Shown here: positions 28,231 through 37,544 of the stretch, in pieces | Position numbering within the stretch: position 1 is the first letter of the stretch | Layout of the letters: each line of letters begins with the position of its first letter | Assembly (NCBI GenBank): GCA_963729295.1 | Contig: CAVSNJ010000025.1 | Span: 186,001-250,000 of the forward strand | Direction of reading: 5' to 3' | From: DATJLY01 sp963729295 | Lineage (GTDB): Bacteria; Pseudomonadota; Alphaproteobacteria; ATCC43930; CGMCC-115725 | Length of the DNA: 64,000 bases | Program-made: the position numbers and the translations under genes | The notes under the pieces: model-generated | Databases searched by the model: none | Told to the model about the DNA's origin: nothing | Seen by the model: the letters and a program-made list of their open reading frames with translations, nothing else

Positions 28231-29349
28231 ATGAAGCTCACGATCGAACGTTCCGCGCTGCTTCGCGCGCTGGGTCACGTCCAGAGCGTGGTCGAGCGGC
28301 GCAACACGATTCCCATCCTGTCGAACGTCCTGATCCGTGCCGAGGACGGCAAGCTTGCCCTCTCGGCGACCGACATGGACATCGAGATGGTCGCCTCGAT
28401 AGCGGGCCAGAGCGCGCGCAAGGGCTCGACCACCGTGCCCGCGCATACGCTCTACGACATCATCCGCAAGTTGCGCGAGGGGGCGCAGGTCGAGCTCGAC
28501 GCCGGCGGCGACAAGGCCGCCATGACGTTGCGCTCGGGCCGCTCGACCTTCACGCTCCAATGCCTGCCGCCCGAGGACTATCCGCTCATGGCGGGGGGCG
28601 ACCTGCCGTTCAATTTCGTGCTGTCGGCAGCCGATCTGAAGCGGCTCATCGACCGCACCCGGTTCGCCATCTCGACCGAGGAGACGCGCTATTACCTGAA
28701 CGGCATCTATCTCCACGCGGCCCGGTCGAACGACGTGCCGATGCTGCGCGCGGTCGCGACCGACGGGCACCGGCTCGCCCGCATGGAGATTCCGCTCCCC
28801 GAGGGCGCCAACGGCATGCCGGGCGTGATCGTGCCGCGGAAAACCGTGGTCGAGCTGCGCAAGCTGCTCGACGAGATGGAGCAGGACGTGGCGGTCGCGC
28901 TCAGCGACACCAAGATCCGCTTCAGCTTCGGCGCCACCGTGCTGACCTCGAAGCTGATCGACGGCACCTTCCCCGATTACGACCGCGTCATCCCGACCGG
29001 CAACGACCGCATCCTCGAGGTCGAGTGCAAGCCCTTCGCCGAGGCGGTCGATCGCGTCTCAACCATCTCGACCGAACGGAGCCGCGCCGTGAAGCTGACG
29101 CTCGAGCGCGGCAGCCTGACCCTCTCGGCGACCAGCCCCGAGAACGGCACGGCGAGCGAGGAGCTCGAAGTGCGCTATGCCGCCCAGCCCTTGGAGATCG
29201 GCTTCAACGCCCGCTATCTCCTCGACATCGCCGAGCAGATCGAGGGCGACGGCGCCTCCTTCGCCATGGCGGACGCGGCCTCGCCGACCGTGGTGCGCGA
29301 CACCGCCGACGCGAGCGCGCTCTACGTCCTCATGCCGATGCGGGTCTGA
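28231..29349 (+). CDS. dnaN: DNA polymerase III subunit beta (sliding clamp)
   Basis: A 372-aa ring-forming processivity clamp with three repeated domains. Diagnostic stretches are 'MKLTIERSALLRALGHVQSVVERRNTIPILSNVL', 'TRFAISTEETRYYLNGIYLH', 'VATDGHRLARMEIPLP' and the C-terminal 'YVLMPMRV'. The length is normal. It lies between dnaA and recF, with an intrinsic terminator and 213 nt separating it from dnaA. Confidence 0.97.
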   Translation: MKLTIERSALLRALGHVQSVVERRNTIPILSNVLIRAEDGKLALSATDMDIEMVASIAGQSARKGSTTVPAHTLYDIIRKLREGAQVELDAGGDKAAMTLRSGRSTFTLQCLPPEDYPLMAGGDLPFNFVLSAADLKRLIDRTRFAISTEETRYYLNGIYLHAARSNDVPMLRAVATDGHRLARMEIPLPEGANGMPGVIVPRKTVVELRKLLDEMEQDVAVALSDTKIRFSFGATVLTSKLIDGTFPDYDRVIPTGNDRILEVECKPFAEAVDRVSTISTERSRAVKLTLERGSLTLSATSPENGTASEELEVRYAAQPLEIGFNARYLLDIAEQIEGDGASFAMADAASPTVVRDTADASALYVLMPMRV

Positions 29350-29410
29350 GGCGCGATTGGTGCCGGACGGCGTGCTGGCGGAGCGGGGCGGCAATCCCCA
29401 CATAGAGCCC

Positions 29411-30577
29411 GTGTCGGCTGTATTGTTCCGGCCGGCCGTGTCCCGGCTTTCCCTCACCGATTTTCGCGGCTACGACGCCTTGCGGCTCGAGACCGACGAC
29501 CGGCCGGTCGTGCTCGCGGGCGCGAATGGCGCGGGCAAGACCAACCTGCTGGAGGCGATCTCGTTCCTGGCACCGGGCCGCGGCCTGCGCCGCGCGCGGC
29601 TTGCCGAGATCGACCGGCGCGTGCCGCCCGCGCGCGCGACCGAGGCGACGCCGGGCGCCTGGACCGTCGCGGCGAGACTCGCGACCGCCGAGGGCGCGGT
29701 GCAGGTCGGCACCGGACGCGATGCCACAAGCCCGTCGGGCGAGCGGCGCATCGTCCGGATCGATGGCGCCAAGGCCAAGACCCAGGCGGAACTCGCGCGC
29801 CTCGCCCATCTCGTCTGGCTCACACCGCAGATGGACCGGCTCTTCACCGAGGGAAGCGGCGGACGGCGGCGGTTTCTGGACCGGTTGGTTCTGGGCTTCG
29901 ACCCCGGCCATGCCGTGCGGCTCGCCACCTACGAGCGCGCATTGCAAGAACGCGCGCGCCTGCTACGCGAGGGACCGGCCGATCCGGCCTGGCTCGCGAC
30001 ACTCGAGGAAGGGCTGGCGTCGGGCGGCATCGCCATTACGGCCGCGCGGCAGACATTGGTGGCGCGGCTCGATGAAGCGTGCGCGGCGGCCGAGGGACCA
30101 TTTCCGAGCGCGCGCCTCACCCTAAAGGGCGAAGTCGAGCCGATGCTCGCCGCCATGCCGGCGCTTGCCGCCGAAGAGGAATTGCGCCGGCGCCTCGCCG
30201 CGGCCCGGCGCAGCGATGGCGAAAGCGGCACGACCGCCATCGGCCCGCACCGCACGGACCTTGTCGTCCACGACCGCGCGAGCGGCATGGCGGCGGCATC
30301 GTGCTCGACCGGCGAGCAGAAGGCGCTTCTGATCGCGATCGTGCTGGCGCATGCGCGGCTCGAATGGCGGATCGCGGGCGCGCCGCCGATCCTGCTGCTC
30401 GACGAGGTCGCCGCGCATCTCGATGCCGGTCGCCGCGCCGCACTTTTCGCCGCGCTCCAGACGATCGCGGCGCAGGCCTGGCTCACCGGCACCGATGCGG
30501 CGCTCTTCACGCCGCTCGCGGATGCCGCGCAATTCTTCACGGTCGCCGATGCGGCGGTCGTGCCGACGAGGATCTAG
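29411..30577 (+). CDS. recF: DNA replication/repair protein RecF
   Basis: A 388-aa SMC-like ATPase that loads RecA at gaps. It has 'VSRLSLTDFRGYDALRL', Walker A 'GANGAGKTNLLEAISFL', the ABC-type signature 'CSTGEQKALLIAIVLAHARL' and Walker B 'PPILLLDEVAAHLD'. The start is uncertain: GTG 29411 is chosen to keep the family N-terminus; GTG 29360 and TTG 29357 are in frame and would add 17-18 residues. It is followed 8 nt later by gyrB. Confidence 0.92.
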   Translation: MSAVLFRPAVSRLSLTDFRGYDALRLETDDRPVVLAGANGAGKTNLLEAISFLAPGRGLRRARLAEIDRRVPPARATEATPGAWTVAARLATAEGAVQVGTGRDATSPSGERRIVRIDGAKAKTQAELARLAHLVWLTPQMDRLFTEGSGGRRRFLDRLVLGFDPGHAVRLATYERALQERARLLREGPADPAWLATLEEGLASGGIAITAARQTLVARLDEACAAAEGPFPSARLTLKGEVEPMLAAMPALAAEEELRRRLAAARRSDGESGTTAIGPHRTDLVVHDRASGMAAASCSTGEQKALLIAIVLAHARLEWRIAGAPPILLLDEVAAHLDAGRRAALFAALQTIAAQAWLTGTDAALFTPLADAAQFFTVADAAVVPTRI

Positions 30578-30585
30578 GAACCGAC

Positions 30586-33015
30586 ATGGCTGAACCCACC
30601 CCCGTTCTCCCGGAGGAATACGACGCCGCATCGATCCAGGTGCTGCGCGGGCTCGACGCGGTCAGGAAGCGGCCGGGCATGTATATCGGCGACACCGACG
30701 ACGGCTCGGGCCTGCACCACATGGTGTACGAGGTGGTGGACAACGCCATCGACGAGGCGCTCGCCGGCTATTGCGACCGCATCATCGTGACCTTGAACGC
30801 CGATGGGTCGTGCACGGTCGCCGACAACGGCCGCGGCATCCCGGTCGACATCCATCTCGAGGAAGGCGTGTCGGCGGCCGAGGTCATCATGACCCGGCTC
30901 CATGCCGGCGGGAAATTCAACCAGAACGCCTACAAGGTCTCGGGCGGGCTACACGGGGTCGGCGTGTCGGTGGTGAACGCGCTGTCGTCGCTTCTGGAGA
31001 TGCGCATCTGGCGCAATGGGCACGAATACTTCATGGCTTTCAACGACGGCGACCCCGTGAGCCCGCTGGCAAAGGGCGCCGCGGTCGCGGGCAAGACCGG
31101 CACGGAGATCACCTTTCACCCCAGCCAGAAAGTCTTCACCCGCACCGAGTTCGATCTCGCGACGCTCGAGCACCGGCTCAGGGAGCTGGCGTTCCTCAAT
31201 TCCGGCGTGACGCTCGAATTGAACGACGCGCGCGGGGTCGAGCCGAAGCATGTGGTGCTGCATTACGAGGGCGGGCTCGTCGCCTTCGTCAAATATCTCG
31301 ACCATTCGAAGCAGGCGCTGCACGTGCCGCCGATCACCATCTCGTCGGTGCGCGACGGCGTCACGGTCGAGGTCGCGATGGAGTGGACCGACTCCTATCA
31401 CGAGACGATGCTGTGCTTTACCAACAACATCCCGCAGCGGGACGGCGGCACGCACCTCGCCGGGTTCCGCGCCGCGCTGACCCGCACCATCAACCAGTAC
31501 GCCAACGAAAGCGGCATCGCCAAGAAGGAGAAGGTGCCGCTGACCGGCGAGGATATGCGCGAGGGCCTGTCCTCGATCCTGTCGATCAAGGCGCCCGATC
31601 CGAAATTCTCGTCGCAAACCAAGGACAAGCTCGTCTCGAGCGAGGTCCGGCCGGTGGTCGAGGGGATCGTCGCCGAGGGGCTCCAGCAATGGCTCGAGGA
31701 GCATCCCGCCGACGCGCGGCGCATCGTCGCCAAGGTGGTGGAAGCGGCCGCCGCGCGCGAGGCGGCGCGCAAGGCGCGCGACCTGACGCGGCGCAAGGGT
31801 GCGCTCGACATCGCGAGCCTGCCCGGCAAGCTCGCCGACTGCCAGGAGCGCGAGCCGGAAAAGAGCGAGCTCTTCATCGTCGAGGGCGACAGCGCCGGCG
31901 GCTCGGCGAAGCAAGGGCGCGACCGGCGCTTCCAGGCGATCCTGCCGCTTAAGGGAAAAATCCTCAATGTCGAGCGCGCGCGCTTCGACAAGATGCTGAG
32001 CTCGCAGGAGATCGGCACGCTCATCGCCGCGCTCGGCACCGGCATCGGGCCCGAGGAGTTCGACTCCGCCAAGGCGCGCTATCACCGCATCATCATCATG
32101 ACTGACGCCGATGTCGACGGCAGCCACATCCGCACGCTGCTTCTCACCTTCTTCTTCCGGCAGATGCCGGAGCTGATCGAGAAAGGATTCCTCTATATCG
32201 CGCAGCCGCCGCTCTACCAGGTGAAGCGCGGCCAGGGCCGGGCCGTCTATCTGAAGGACGACCCCGCGCTCGAGGAATACTGCATCACCGCCGGCATCAA
32301 GGATGTGGTGCTGCGCCAGCATGATGGCGTCGAGCGCGCCGGCAACGATTTGCGCGAGCTCGTCGAGCGGGCGCGCACGGTGCGCAACCTGCTGCGGCCC
32401 CTGGCGCGCAAGGCCGGCAGCCTCGACGCGGTCGAACAGGCGGCGATCGGCGGAATTCTCGACCCGCTTCTGCTCGACGATCCCGCGAAGGCCGAGGAAG
32501 CGGCACAAAAGCTTGCGCAGCGGCTCGACGCGGTCAGCGGTCCGGCCGAGCGCGGCTGGCGCGGCAGCGTCGAGAAGCGCGGCATCCTGGTCGCGCGCAC
32601 GCTCTTGGGCGTGACCGAGGAAAGGCTCCTCGATTCCGGCCTCTTCAAGAGCGCGGAGGCGCGGCGTCTCCACGATCGTCATGCCGAGCTGCACGAGACC
32701 TATGCCGCACCCGGCCGCCTCGTCGGCAAGGACAAGGAAAGTCCCGTCACCGGCCCCTGCGGGTTGCTCGCGGCGGTGCTGGCGTTGGGGCCGAAGCAGG
32801 GCGACATCCAGCGCTACAAGGGCCTCGGCGAGATGAACCCGGAGCAGCTCTGGGAGACGACGCTCAATCCCGACGCGCGCGCGCTGTTGCAGGTGAAGGT
32901 GCCGCACGCCGATCTCGCGGAGGAGACGTTCTCGACCTTGATGGGCGATCTGGTCGAGCCGCGCCGCGACTTTATCCAGACGAACGCCCTCGACGTCGTT
33001 AACCTCGACGTTTAG
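30586..33015 (+). CDS. gyrB: DNA gyrase subunit B
   Basis: An 809-aa ATPase subunit of DNA gyrase, which introduces negative supercoils with GyrA. The GHKL domain has 'VYEVVDNAIDEALAGY' and 'GLHGVGVSVVNALS'; the TOPRIM domain has 'EGDSAGGSAKQGRDRRFQAI' and 'MTDADVDGSHIRTLLLTFF'; the tail has 'RYKGLGEMNPEQLWETT'. ParE-type toxins such as the one at 448-771 usually target gyrase. Its 3' end overlaps the convergent monooxygenase gene by 4 nt. Confidence 0.98.
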   Translation: MAEPTPVLPEEYDAASIQVLRGLDAVRKRPGMYIGDTDDGSGLHHMVYEVVDNAIDEALAGYCDRIIVTLNADGSCTVADNGRGIPVDIHLEEGVSAAEVIMTRLHAGGKFNQNAYKVSGGLHGVGVSVVNALSSLLEMRIWRNGHEYFMAFNDGDPVSPLAKGAAVAGKTGTEITFHPSQKVFTRTEFDLATLEHRLRELAFLNSGVTLELNDARGVEPKHVVLHYEGGLVAFVKYLDHSKQALHVPPITISSVRDGVTVEVAMEWTDSYHETMLCFTNNIPQRDGGTHLAGFRAALTRTINQYANESGIAKKEKVPLTGEDMREGLSSILSIKAPDPKFSSQTKDKLVSSEVRPVVEGIVAEGLQQWLEEHPADARRIVAKVVEAAAAREAARKARDLTRRKGALDIASLPGKLADCQEREPEKSELFIVEGDSAGGSAKQGRDRRFQAILPLKGKILNVERARFDKMLSSQEIGTLIAALGTGIGPEEFDSAKARYHRIIIMTDADVDGSHIRTLLLTFFFRQMPELIEKGFLYIAQPPLYQVKRGQGRAVYLKDDPALEEYCITAGIKDVVLRQHDGVERAGNDLRELVERARTVRNLLRPLARKAGSLDAVEQAAIGGILDPLLLDDPAKAEEAAQKLAQRLDAVSGPAERGWRGSVEKRGILVARTLLGVTEERLLDSGLFKSAEARRLHDRHAELHETYAAPGRLVGKDKESPVTGPCGLLAAVLALGPKQGDIQRYKGLGEMNPEQLWETTLNPDARALLQVKVPHADLAEETFSTLMGDLVEPRRDFIQTNALDVVNLDV

Positions 33016-34091
33016 CGCGGCCCGAGCGTCTGCAGCACCTCGCTCGTCTCCTCGATCAGGAGCCGCATCGCTTCCGCCGCCGGAAGTGCGCGGCCGAGCG
33101 CGGCCGCTTGCCCGGCCCAGAGCGGCGAGAAATCTCCCGACCCCTGCGCTTCGGCCTTGGCGCGGAGCGGCGCCAACGCGCCGGACGCGAGTGGGAATTC
33201 CGGCGCCACGTCCGAGATCGGCCCGAGCTCGCGGATGGCGCGGTTGATGATGCCGCGCGCCGGCCGCCCGGATATGATGTTGGTGAGGGTGGTCGCGTCC
33301 GAACGCGCCTCCTTGAGCGCGGCGCGGTGGAGGGCCGAGATCTTCGCTTCGGCGGTCCACAGGAACGTGGTGCCGATCTGCACGCCCGAGGCGCCCAAGG
33401 CGAAGGATGCTGCGATGCCGCGCGCGTCGGCGATGCCGCCCGCGGCGATCACCGGGATTTTGACGGCGTCGGCGACTTGCGGCACGAGCGCGAAGGTGCC
33501 GATCTGCGTCGCGATATCCTCGGTCAAGAACATGCCGCGATGGCCGCCCGCCTCGTAGCCCTGTGCGATCACGGCATCGCAGCCGGCATCTTCGAGAAAT
33601 TTCGCCTCATCGGCCGTCGTCGCCGAGCCGAGGATGCGGCTGCCCGTGGCCTTGACCCGCGCGAGCAGCGGCTTCTCGGGAAGCCCGAAATGGAAGCTCA
33701 CCACCTCGGGCCGCAATTCCTCGACGACGGCGCAGAAGGCTTCGTCGAACGGCGCGCGCATCGAGCTCGGCACCGGCGCCGAAGGATCGATGCCAAACTC
33801 GCGGTAATAGGGTTTGAGCCGATCGCGCCAGAGCGATTCGCGCGCGTTGCTCGGCACCGGCGGGCGGTGGCAGAAGAAATTGAAATTGACCGGGCGTGTG
33901 CTGCGGGCGCGGTATTTCGCCACCTGGTCGGCGAGCCGCTTGGCATCGAGCATCGCCGCCGGGATCGAGCCGAGCCCGCCCGCCTCCGACACGGCGACGG
34001 CGAGCTCCCAGTCGATTGCGCCCGCCATCGGCGCGAGCAGGATCGGATGCTCGATGCCGAAAAGATCTATGACGCGGCGATTGGGCCACAT
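33012..34091 (-). CDS. Nitronate monooxygenase
   Basis: A 359-aa FMN-dependent enzyme that oxidises alkyl nitronates (NMO/2-nitropropane dioxygenase family). It shows 'HPILLAPMAGAIDWELAVAVSEAGGLGSI', 'PVNFNFFCHRPP', 'AQGYEAGGHRGMF' (catalytic His region), 'AAGGIADARGIAASFALGASGVQIGTTFL' and 'RPARGIINRAI'. ATG 34091 is chosen. It is the third gene of a minus-strand operon after two glutathione transferases. Confidence 0.92.
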   Translation of the reverse strand: MWPNRRVIDLFGIEHPILLAPMAGAIDWELAVAVSEAGGLGSIPAAMLDAKRLADQVAKYRARSTRPVNFNFFCHRPPVPSNARESLWRDRLKPYYREFGIDPSAPVPSSMRAPFDEAFCAVVEELRPEVVSFHFGLPEKPLLARVKATGSRILGSATTADEAKFLEDAGCDAVIAQGYEAGGHRGMFLTEDIATQIGTFALVPQVADAVKIPVIAAGGIADARGIAASFALGASGVQIGTTFLWTAEAKISALHRAALKEARSDATTLTNIISGRPARGIINRAIRELGPISDVAPEFPLASGALAPLRAKAEAQGSGDFSPLWAGQAAALGRALPAAEAMRLLIEETSEVLQTLGPR

Positions 34092-34123
34092 GAGCGGTCT
34101 CCCGTTGGGCGAGGGCATTCCCG

Positions 34124-34849
34124 TCAATGCGCCGGCGCTTCGTCGGACGGCTCGTAGGTCGCCTTGACGGCGGGCCGCGCCATGACGCGTTCGTACCATT
34201 CCTTGGTGCGCGGATGGGATTGAAACAATTCCGGCCGCACCAGAGTGAAGGCGAAAACGTAAGGCAGGATCGCGATGTCGGCGAGGCTGTAGTCGCGCCC
34301 GGCGAGATACGGTCCTTCGCCCAACGCCGTCTCGCACCGGTCGAAGACATAGTCCATGCGCCCGTACGCTTCCTCGAATTCATTTTTCGAGAAGCCTTCG
34401 CTGCGCAGCGCCTTCATCTTGAGCTGATGATCGACGAGCGGCGTGGCGCGGATGGTGCGCTCGAAATCGTGGTCGTTCATCGCCTTCAAATTCGCGGTCT
34501 TGGTGCGCGCCCAGGTCGGCACGCGGGTCGCAGGCAGCGCGTATTCGTCGGCCATCTTGCAGAAGACGCGCATTTTCGCGCGCGTCAGCGGATCGGAGGG
34601 CCGGAGCGGCACCTCGGGAAAAATCTCGTCGACATATTCGTTGATGACGCCCAATTCGATGACGGCGCGGCCGTCATGGACCAGCGTCGGCACGATGCCG
34701 TTGGGATTGAGCTTGAGATATTCCGGCGTGTGATGCTCGAACCGGTCGAGCCGCAGCAAGTGGCTCTTGTACGGCAACCCCTTTTCCTTGAGGCAGAGCC
34801 GCGATTTCTTGGAGCAAGTCGTGAGGCCCGCGTGATAGAGCTCGAGCAT
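34124..34849 (-). CDS. Glutathione S-transferase family protein
   Basis: A 241-aa GST with a thioredoxin-like N-terminal domain ('MLELYHAGLTTCSKKSRLCLKEKGL', 'LNPNGIVPTLVHDG', 'VINEYVDE') and an all-helical C-terminal domain ('YLAGRDYSLADIAILPYVF'). GSTs conjugate glutathione to electrophiles; the substrate is unknown. It shares an unusual wide C-terminal domain with its neighbour, from which it is separated by 10 nt, so the two probably arose by duplication and are co-transcribed with the nitronate monooxygenase. Confidence 0.9.
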   Translation of the reverse strand: MLELYHAGLTTCSKKSRLCLKEKGLPYKSHLLRLDRFEHHTPEYLKLNPNGIVPTLVHDGRAVIELGVINEYVDEIFPEVPLRPSDPLTRAKMRVFCKMADEYALPATRVPTWARTKTANLKAMNDHDFERTIRATPLVDHQLKMKALRSEGFSKNEFEEAYGRMDYVFDRCETALGEGPYLAGRDYSLADIAILPYVFAFTLVRPELFQSHPRTKEWYERVMARPAVKATYEPSDEAPAH

Positions 34850-34859
34850 GTCGTCCTCC

Positions 34860-35654
34860 CTATGGGGATTGGTTGAGGATGGCGCGCACCTTGGGCCACG
34901 CCTCGGCGCCCTTGGCGCGCATCAGCTTGCCGAGCTCCTCGGGCAGGAATTTGACGAGCCCCGGCTCATAGCTCTCACGCGCCTTCACACGCCGCCACCA
35001 GTCGGCAAGGTGCGGGCGCGCGCCCGTCCACAGGCCCGAGAGCTGCAACATCTCGAGCCGGTTGACGTAGGGCATCACGCCCGCCTCGGCGAGCGAGAAG
35101 GCAGGCCCTGCGAGATAAGGCGTCTTTGCGAGCTGCAGCTCCATGTCGGCGAGAAAGCGATCGTAGATGCGGAGCGCGGCCTGCGCTTCGGGATCGTCGA
35201 TGCCTTGCTCGAGCCGCCGGCGCCGGCGCGCGCGTTGCTCGGCATTGCCCTGGTTCACCCAGTGCTCGACCGCGGCGGGGCCGTTGGCGATGACCGCGTG
35301 CCGGTGCGAGATCGCATAGGTCACGATGCCGGTCGCGGGATGGAGCTCCTCGTCGAGCCGCTTCGTCCACATCCGCATGGTGACGCGGTCGAGCGCCGTA
35401 ACGGGCTTCAGCGGCGGATCGGGGAAAGCCTCGTCGAGATATTCGCCGATCACGGTCGATTCGCGGATGATGTGCCCGTCATGGATCAGCGTCGGCACGA
35501 CATGCTTGGGATTGAGCTTCAGATATTCGGGCGCGAACTGCTCCCCCTTGACGATGTCGACATAGTGCCCGACCCAGTCGAGGCGCTTTTCCGCAAAGAC
35601 GATGCGCGGCTTGGCGGCGCAAACGGACGTGCCGTGGTGATAGAGCTCGAGCAT
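34860..35654 (-). CDS. Glutathione S-transferase family protein (paralogue)
   Basis: A 264-aa GST with 'MLELYHHGTSVCAAKPRIVFAEKRLDW', 'LNPKHVVPTLIHDGHIIRESTVIGEYLDE' and the helical-domain signature 'YLAGPAFSLAEAGVMPYVNRL'. ATG 35654 is preceded by GAGGAC. It is the first gene of the GST-GST-nitronate monooxygenase operon and starts 76 nt from the divergent PaaI thioesterase. The substrate is unknown; a role in xenobiotic or aromatic catabolism is inferred from context. Confidence 0.88.
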   Translation of the reverse strand: MLELYHHGTSVCAAKPRIVFAEKRLDWVGHYVDIVKGEQFAPEYLKLNPKHVVPTLIHDGHIIRESTVIGEYLDEAFPDPPLKPVTALDRVTMRMWTKRLDEELHPATGIVTYAISHRHAVIANGPAAVEHWVNQGNAEQRARRRRRLEQGIDDPEAQAALRIYDRFLADMELQLAKTPYLAGPAFSLAEAGVMPYVNRLEMLQLSGLWTGARPHLADWWRRVKARESYEPGLVKFLPEELGKLMRAKGAEAWPKVRAILNQSP

Positions 35655-35730
35655 GTCGTCCTCCCGCGCCGTATTATCGCGCCGGTCGCCGCGCCCCGCT
35701 AGACTGCGCCGAAGCAAGGGGGTTTATCGT

Positions 35731-36168
35731 ATGAGTGCGGATGCCGACGCGATGCAGATCCTAAGCACCATCGCCGCACGCAACGGCGTCGGGCGCGACC
35801 TCGGCATCGAGCTCGTGGAAGGACGCGCGGGCTATGCGCGGTTGGCGCTCGTCGTCGCCGACCGCATGGTGGGCGGTCACGGCATCTGCCAGGGCGGCTA
35901 TATCTTCACGCTCGCCGACATGACCGGCGCCTATGCCTGTCTGTCGCGCGGCACGTCATGCCTGACCCAGACCGCGCACATCACTTACGTGAGCCCAGCG
36001 CAGCGCGGCGAGCGGCTCGAGGCCGAGGCGGTCGAGCTCGCGCGTACGCGGCGGAGCGCCACCTACGACGTGCGCGTCAGCGTGGCCGATCGGCTCGTCG
36101 CGCTGTTCCGCGGCCAGTGGCGCGTCCTCGAAACGCCGGCGCTGGGGACGGCGGTCCCTAGACCTTGA
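35731..36168 (+). CDS. paaI: PaaI-type hydroxyphenylacetyl-CoA thioesterase
   Basis: A 145-aa hotdog-fold thioesterase with the PaaI signature 'GGHGICQGGYIFTLADMTGAYAC' and 'ITYVSPAQRGERLEAEA'. PaaI releases stalled aryl-CoA intermediates in phenylacetate catabolism; the rest of the paa pathway is not in this window, so the true substrate is open. Start ATG 35731. The 3' end overlaps the convergent gene by 11 nt. Confidence 0.85.
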   Translation: MSADADAMQILSTIAARNGVGRDLGIELVEGRAGYARLALVVADRMVGGHGICQGGYIFTLADMTGAYACLSRGTSCLTQTAHITYVSPAQRGERLEAEAVELARTRRSATYDVRVSVADRLVALFRGQWRVLETPALGTAVPRP

Positions 36169-37177
36169 ACGTGGTGCGCACTTCCGGCGGGAACAGATCT
36201 TCCGGCTGAAGCGGCTTGTGGCACACGCCCTGTTCGTGCGCAAAACGCAGGAACGCGGCAAGCGTGGTGCGGTTCGCCTCGATCCCATAAGGCATGGGAT
36301 CGCCGCCGAACAGTTCCGCCGCGCGGTCGGCAATCTCGGCGATCCACGGCACCGGAAAGCGGCTCGCCGTGATCTCGCGCGAGCGGGCGAGGCTGCGCGC
36401 CTTCGCCATCTCGAACGCTTCCATGAGGTTGGTCGCGACCCACGGGAAGCGCGCCATCACCTCGCTCCTGAGCGCGATCACATGCATGATCGGATAGATC
36501 CCGGTCTTGCGGAAATAGTCCTGCTCGATGCCGCGGTAGTCCGGGAAGAGCCGCACGATGTCGGGATCACGCGCCTCGAACGAGCGCGGCGCGTGCGCCG
36601 ACATGGCGGCATCGATCTCGCCCGCGCGCAGCATGCGGTCGAGCGATGAATCGGGCCGCGCCGTGACGCGCACGCCCTTTGGCAGCTTCAGCTCGACTTT
36701 TTCCGCGCGGCCCGGTTCGTCGACGCCGGCTTGCACCCACTCGATCTGGTCGAGGCCGACGCCATATTCGTGGACCAGCATGCCGCGGGTATAGACCGCC
36801 GCCGTCTGCGCCCATTCCGGCAGTCCGACGCGCTTGCCGCGCAAATCCTGCGGTGCGCGCACCGATCCGCCCTTGCGCACATAGATCGAGGAATGGCGGA
36901 AGACGCGCGAGGGAAAGACCGGGATCGCGGCAAACGTCGTGTCGCCCTGCGAGACGAGCGAGGAGTATTTGCCCATCGACAGCTCGGAGACTTCCCACTC
37001 GCGATAGCGCGTGAAGCGGTGAAAAATCTCTTCGACCGCGAAGGACAGCACGTTGATGGCGATGCCCTGCGGCCGCACCGCGCCGGTCGCGAGATCGCGC
37101 ACGTGGTCGTATTCGCTGATCGCGAGCGCGAGCGCGAGGCGCCCGTCGGGCGTGAAGGTCGGGGTCCATTCTGACAT
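36158..37177 (-). CDS. 4,5-dihydroxyphthalate decarboxylase-like protein (PBP fold)
   Basis: A 339-aa protein resembling the 4,5-dihydroxyphthalate decarboxylase group, which has a periplasmic-binding-protein fold: 'LALAISEYDHVRDL', 'INVLSFAVEEIFHRFTRYREWEVSELSMGKY', 'DLRGKRVGLPEWAQTAAVYTRGML'. There is no signal peptide (the protein begins MSEWTPTFTPDG), which favours a cytoplasmic enzyme over an ABC binding protein. The reaction would convert 4,5-dihydroxyphthalate to protocatechuate, but function is inferred by family only. Divergent from the metal regulator. Confidence 0.78.
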   Translation of the reverse strand: MSEWTPTFTPDGRLALALAISEYDHVRDLATGAVRPQGIAINVLSFAVEEIFHRFTRYREWEVSELSMGKYSSLVSQGDTTFAAIPVFPSRVFRHSSIYVRKGGSVRAPQDLRGKRVGLPEWAQTAAVYTRGMLVHEYGVGLDQIEWVQAGVDEPGRAEKVELKLPKGVRVTARPDSSLDRMLRAGEIDAAMSAHAPRSFEARDPDIVRLFPDYRGIEQDYFRKTGIYPIMHVIALRSEVMARFPWVATNLMEAFEMAKARSLARSREITASRFPVPWIAEIADRAAELFGGDPMPYGIEANRTTLAAFLRFAHEQGVCHKPLQPEDLFPPEVRTTFKV

Positions 37178-37229
37178 GGGGGCGACACTATGCGCCGAGG
37201 CCAGGCGCGACAAGGGCGGTGCGGCGCGC

Positions 37230-37258
37230 TTGCCGTTTATACCCTACCCCCCTATAGT
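37230..37258 (+). promoter_or_regulatory. Promoter of the metal-sensing regulator operon
   Basis: TTGCCG (37230-37235), a 17-nt spacer and TATAGT (37253-37258). The start codon lies 7 nt after the -10, predicting a leaderless transcript. Confidence 0.6.
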
Positions 37259-37260
37259 AT
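37239..37260. promoter_or_regulatory. CsoR/RcnR-family operator (C6 tract)
   Basis: ATACCCTA, CCCCCC, TATAGTAT: a C6 tract flanked by an ATAC/GTAT inverted repeat, matching the G/C-tract operators of RcnR, DmeR and FrmR. It fills the spacer and covers the -10 of the regulator's own promoter, so apo-repressor binding would block transcription (inference). Confidence 0.72.
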
Positions 37261-37264
37261 CAAC

Positions 37265-37540
37265 ATGCACACGATCCGCGAAAAAGCGAAGCTTCTGGCG
37301 CGCGTGCGCCGCATCCGCGGGCAGGTCGAGGCGGCCGAGCGCGCGCTCGAGATCGAGAAGGGCTGCGCCGAGGTCCTGCACCTCATCGCCGCCGCGCGCG
37401 GCGCGATCAACTCCCTCATGGTCGAGGTCCTCGAGGACCATATCCGCATGCACGTCGTCGATCCGGCGAAGGAGCGCGACAACGACCGCGCGCAGGGCGC
37501 CGAGGAGCTGATCGACGCCGTGCGCTCCTACCTGCGCTAG
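37265..37540 (+). CDS. RcnR/DmeR-type metal-responsive repressor (CsoR family)
   Basis: A 91-aa all-helical repressor of the CsoR/RcnR family (formerly DUF156): 'KLLARVRRIRGQVEAAERALE', 'CAEVLHLIAAARGAINSLMVEVLEDHIRMHV'. Its ligand fingerprint is His2, Cys34, His59, His63, which corresponds to the HCHH set of RcnR and DmeR (nickel/cobalt sensors) and not to the Cys-His-Cys of copper CsoR. It is followed 4 nt later by a P-type metal ATPase, and a C6-tract operator overlaps its promoter, so autoregulated control of metal export is likely. Confidence 0.9.
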   Translation: MHTIREKAKLLARVRRIRGQVEAAERALEIEKGCAEVLHLIAAARGAINSLMVEVLEDHIRMHVVDPAKERDNDRAQGAEELIDAVRSYLR

Positions 37541-37544
37541 CGCG

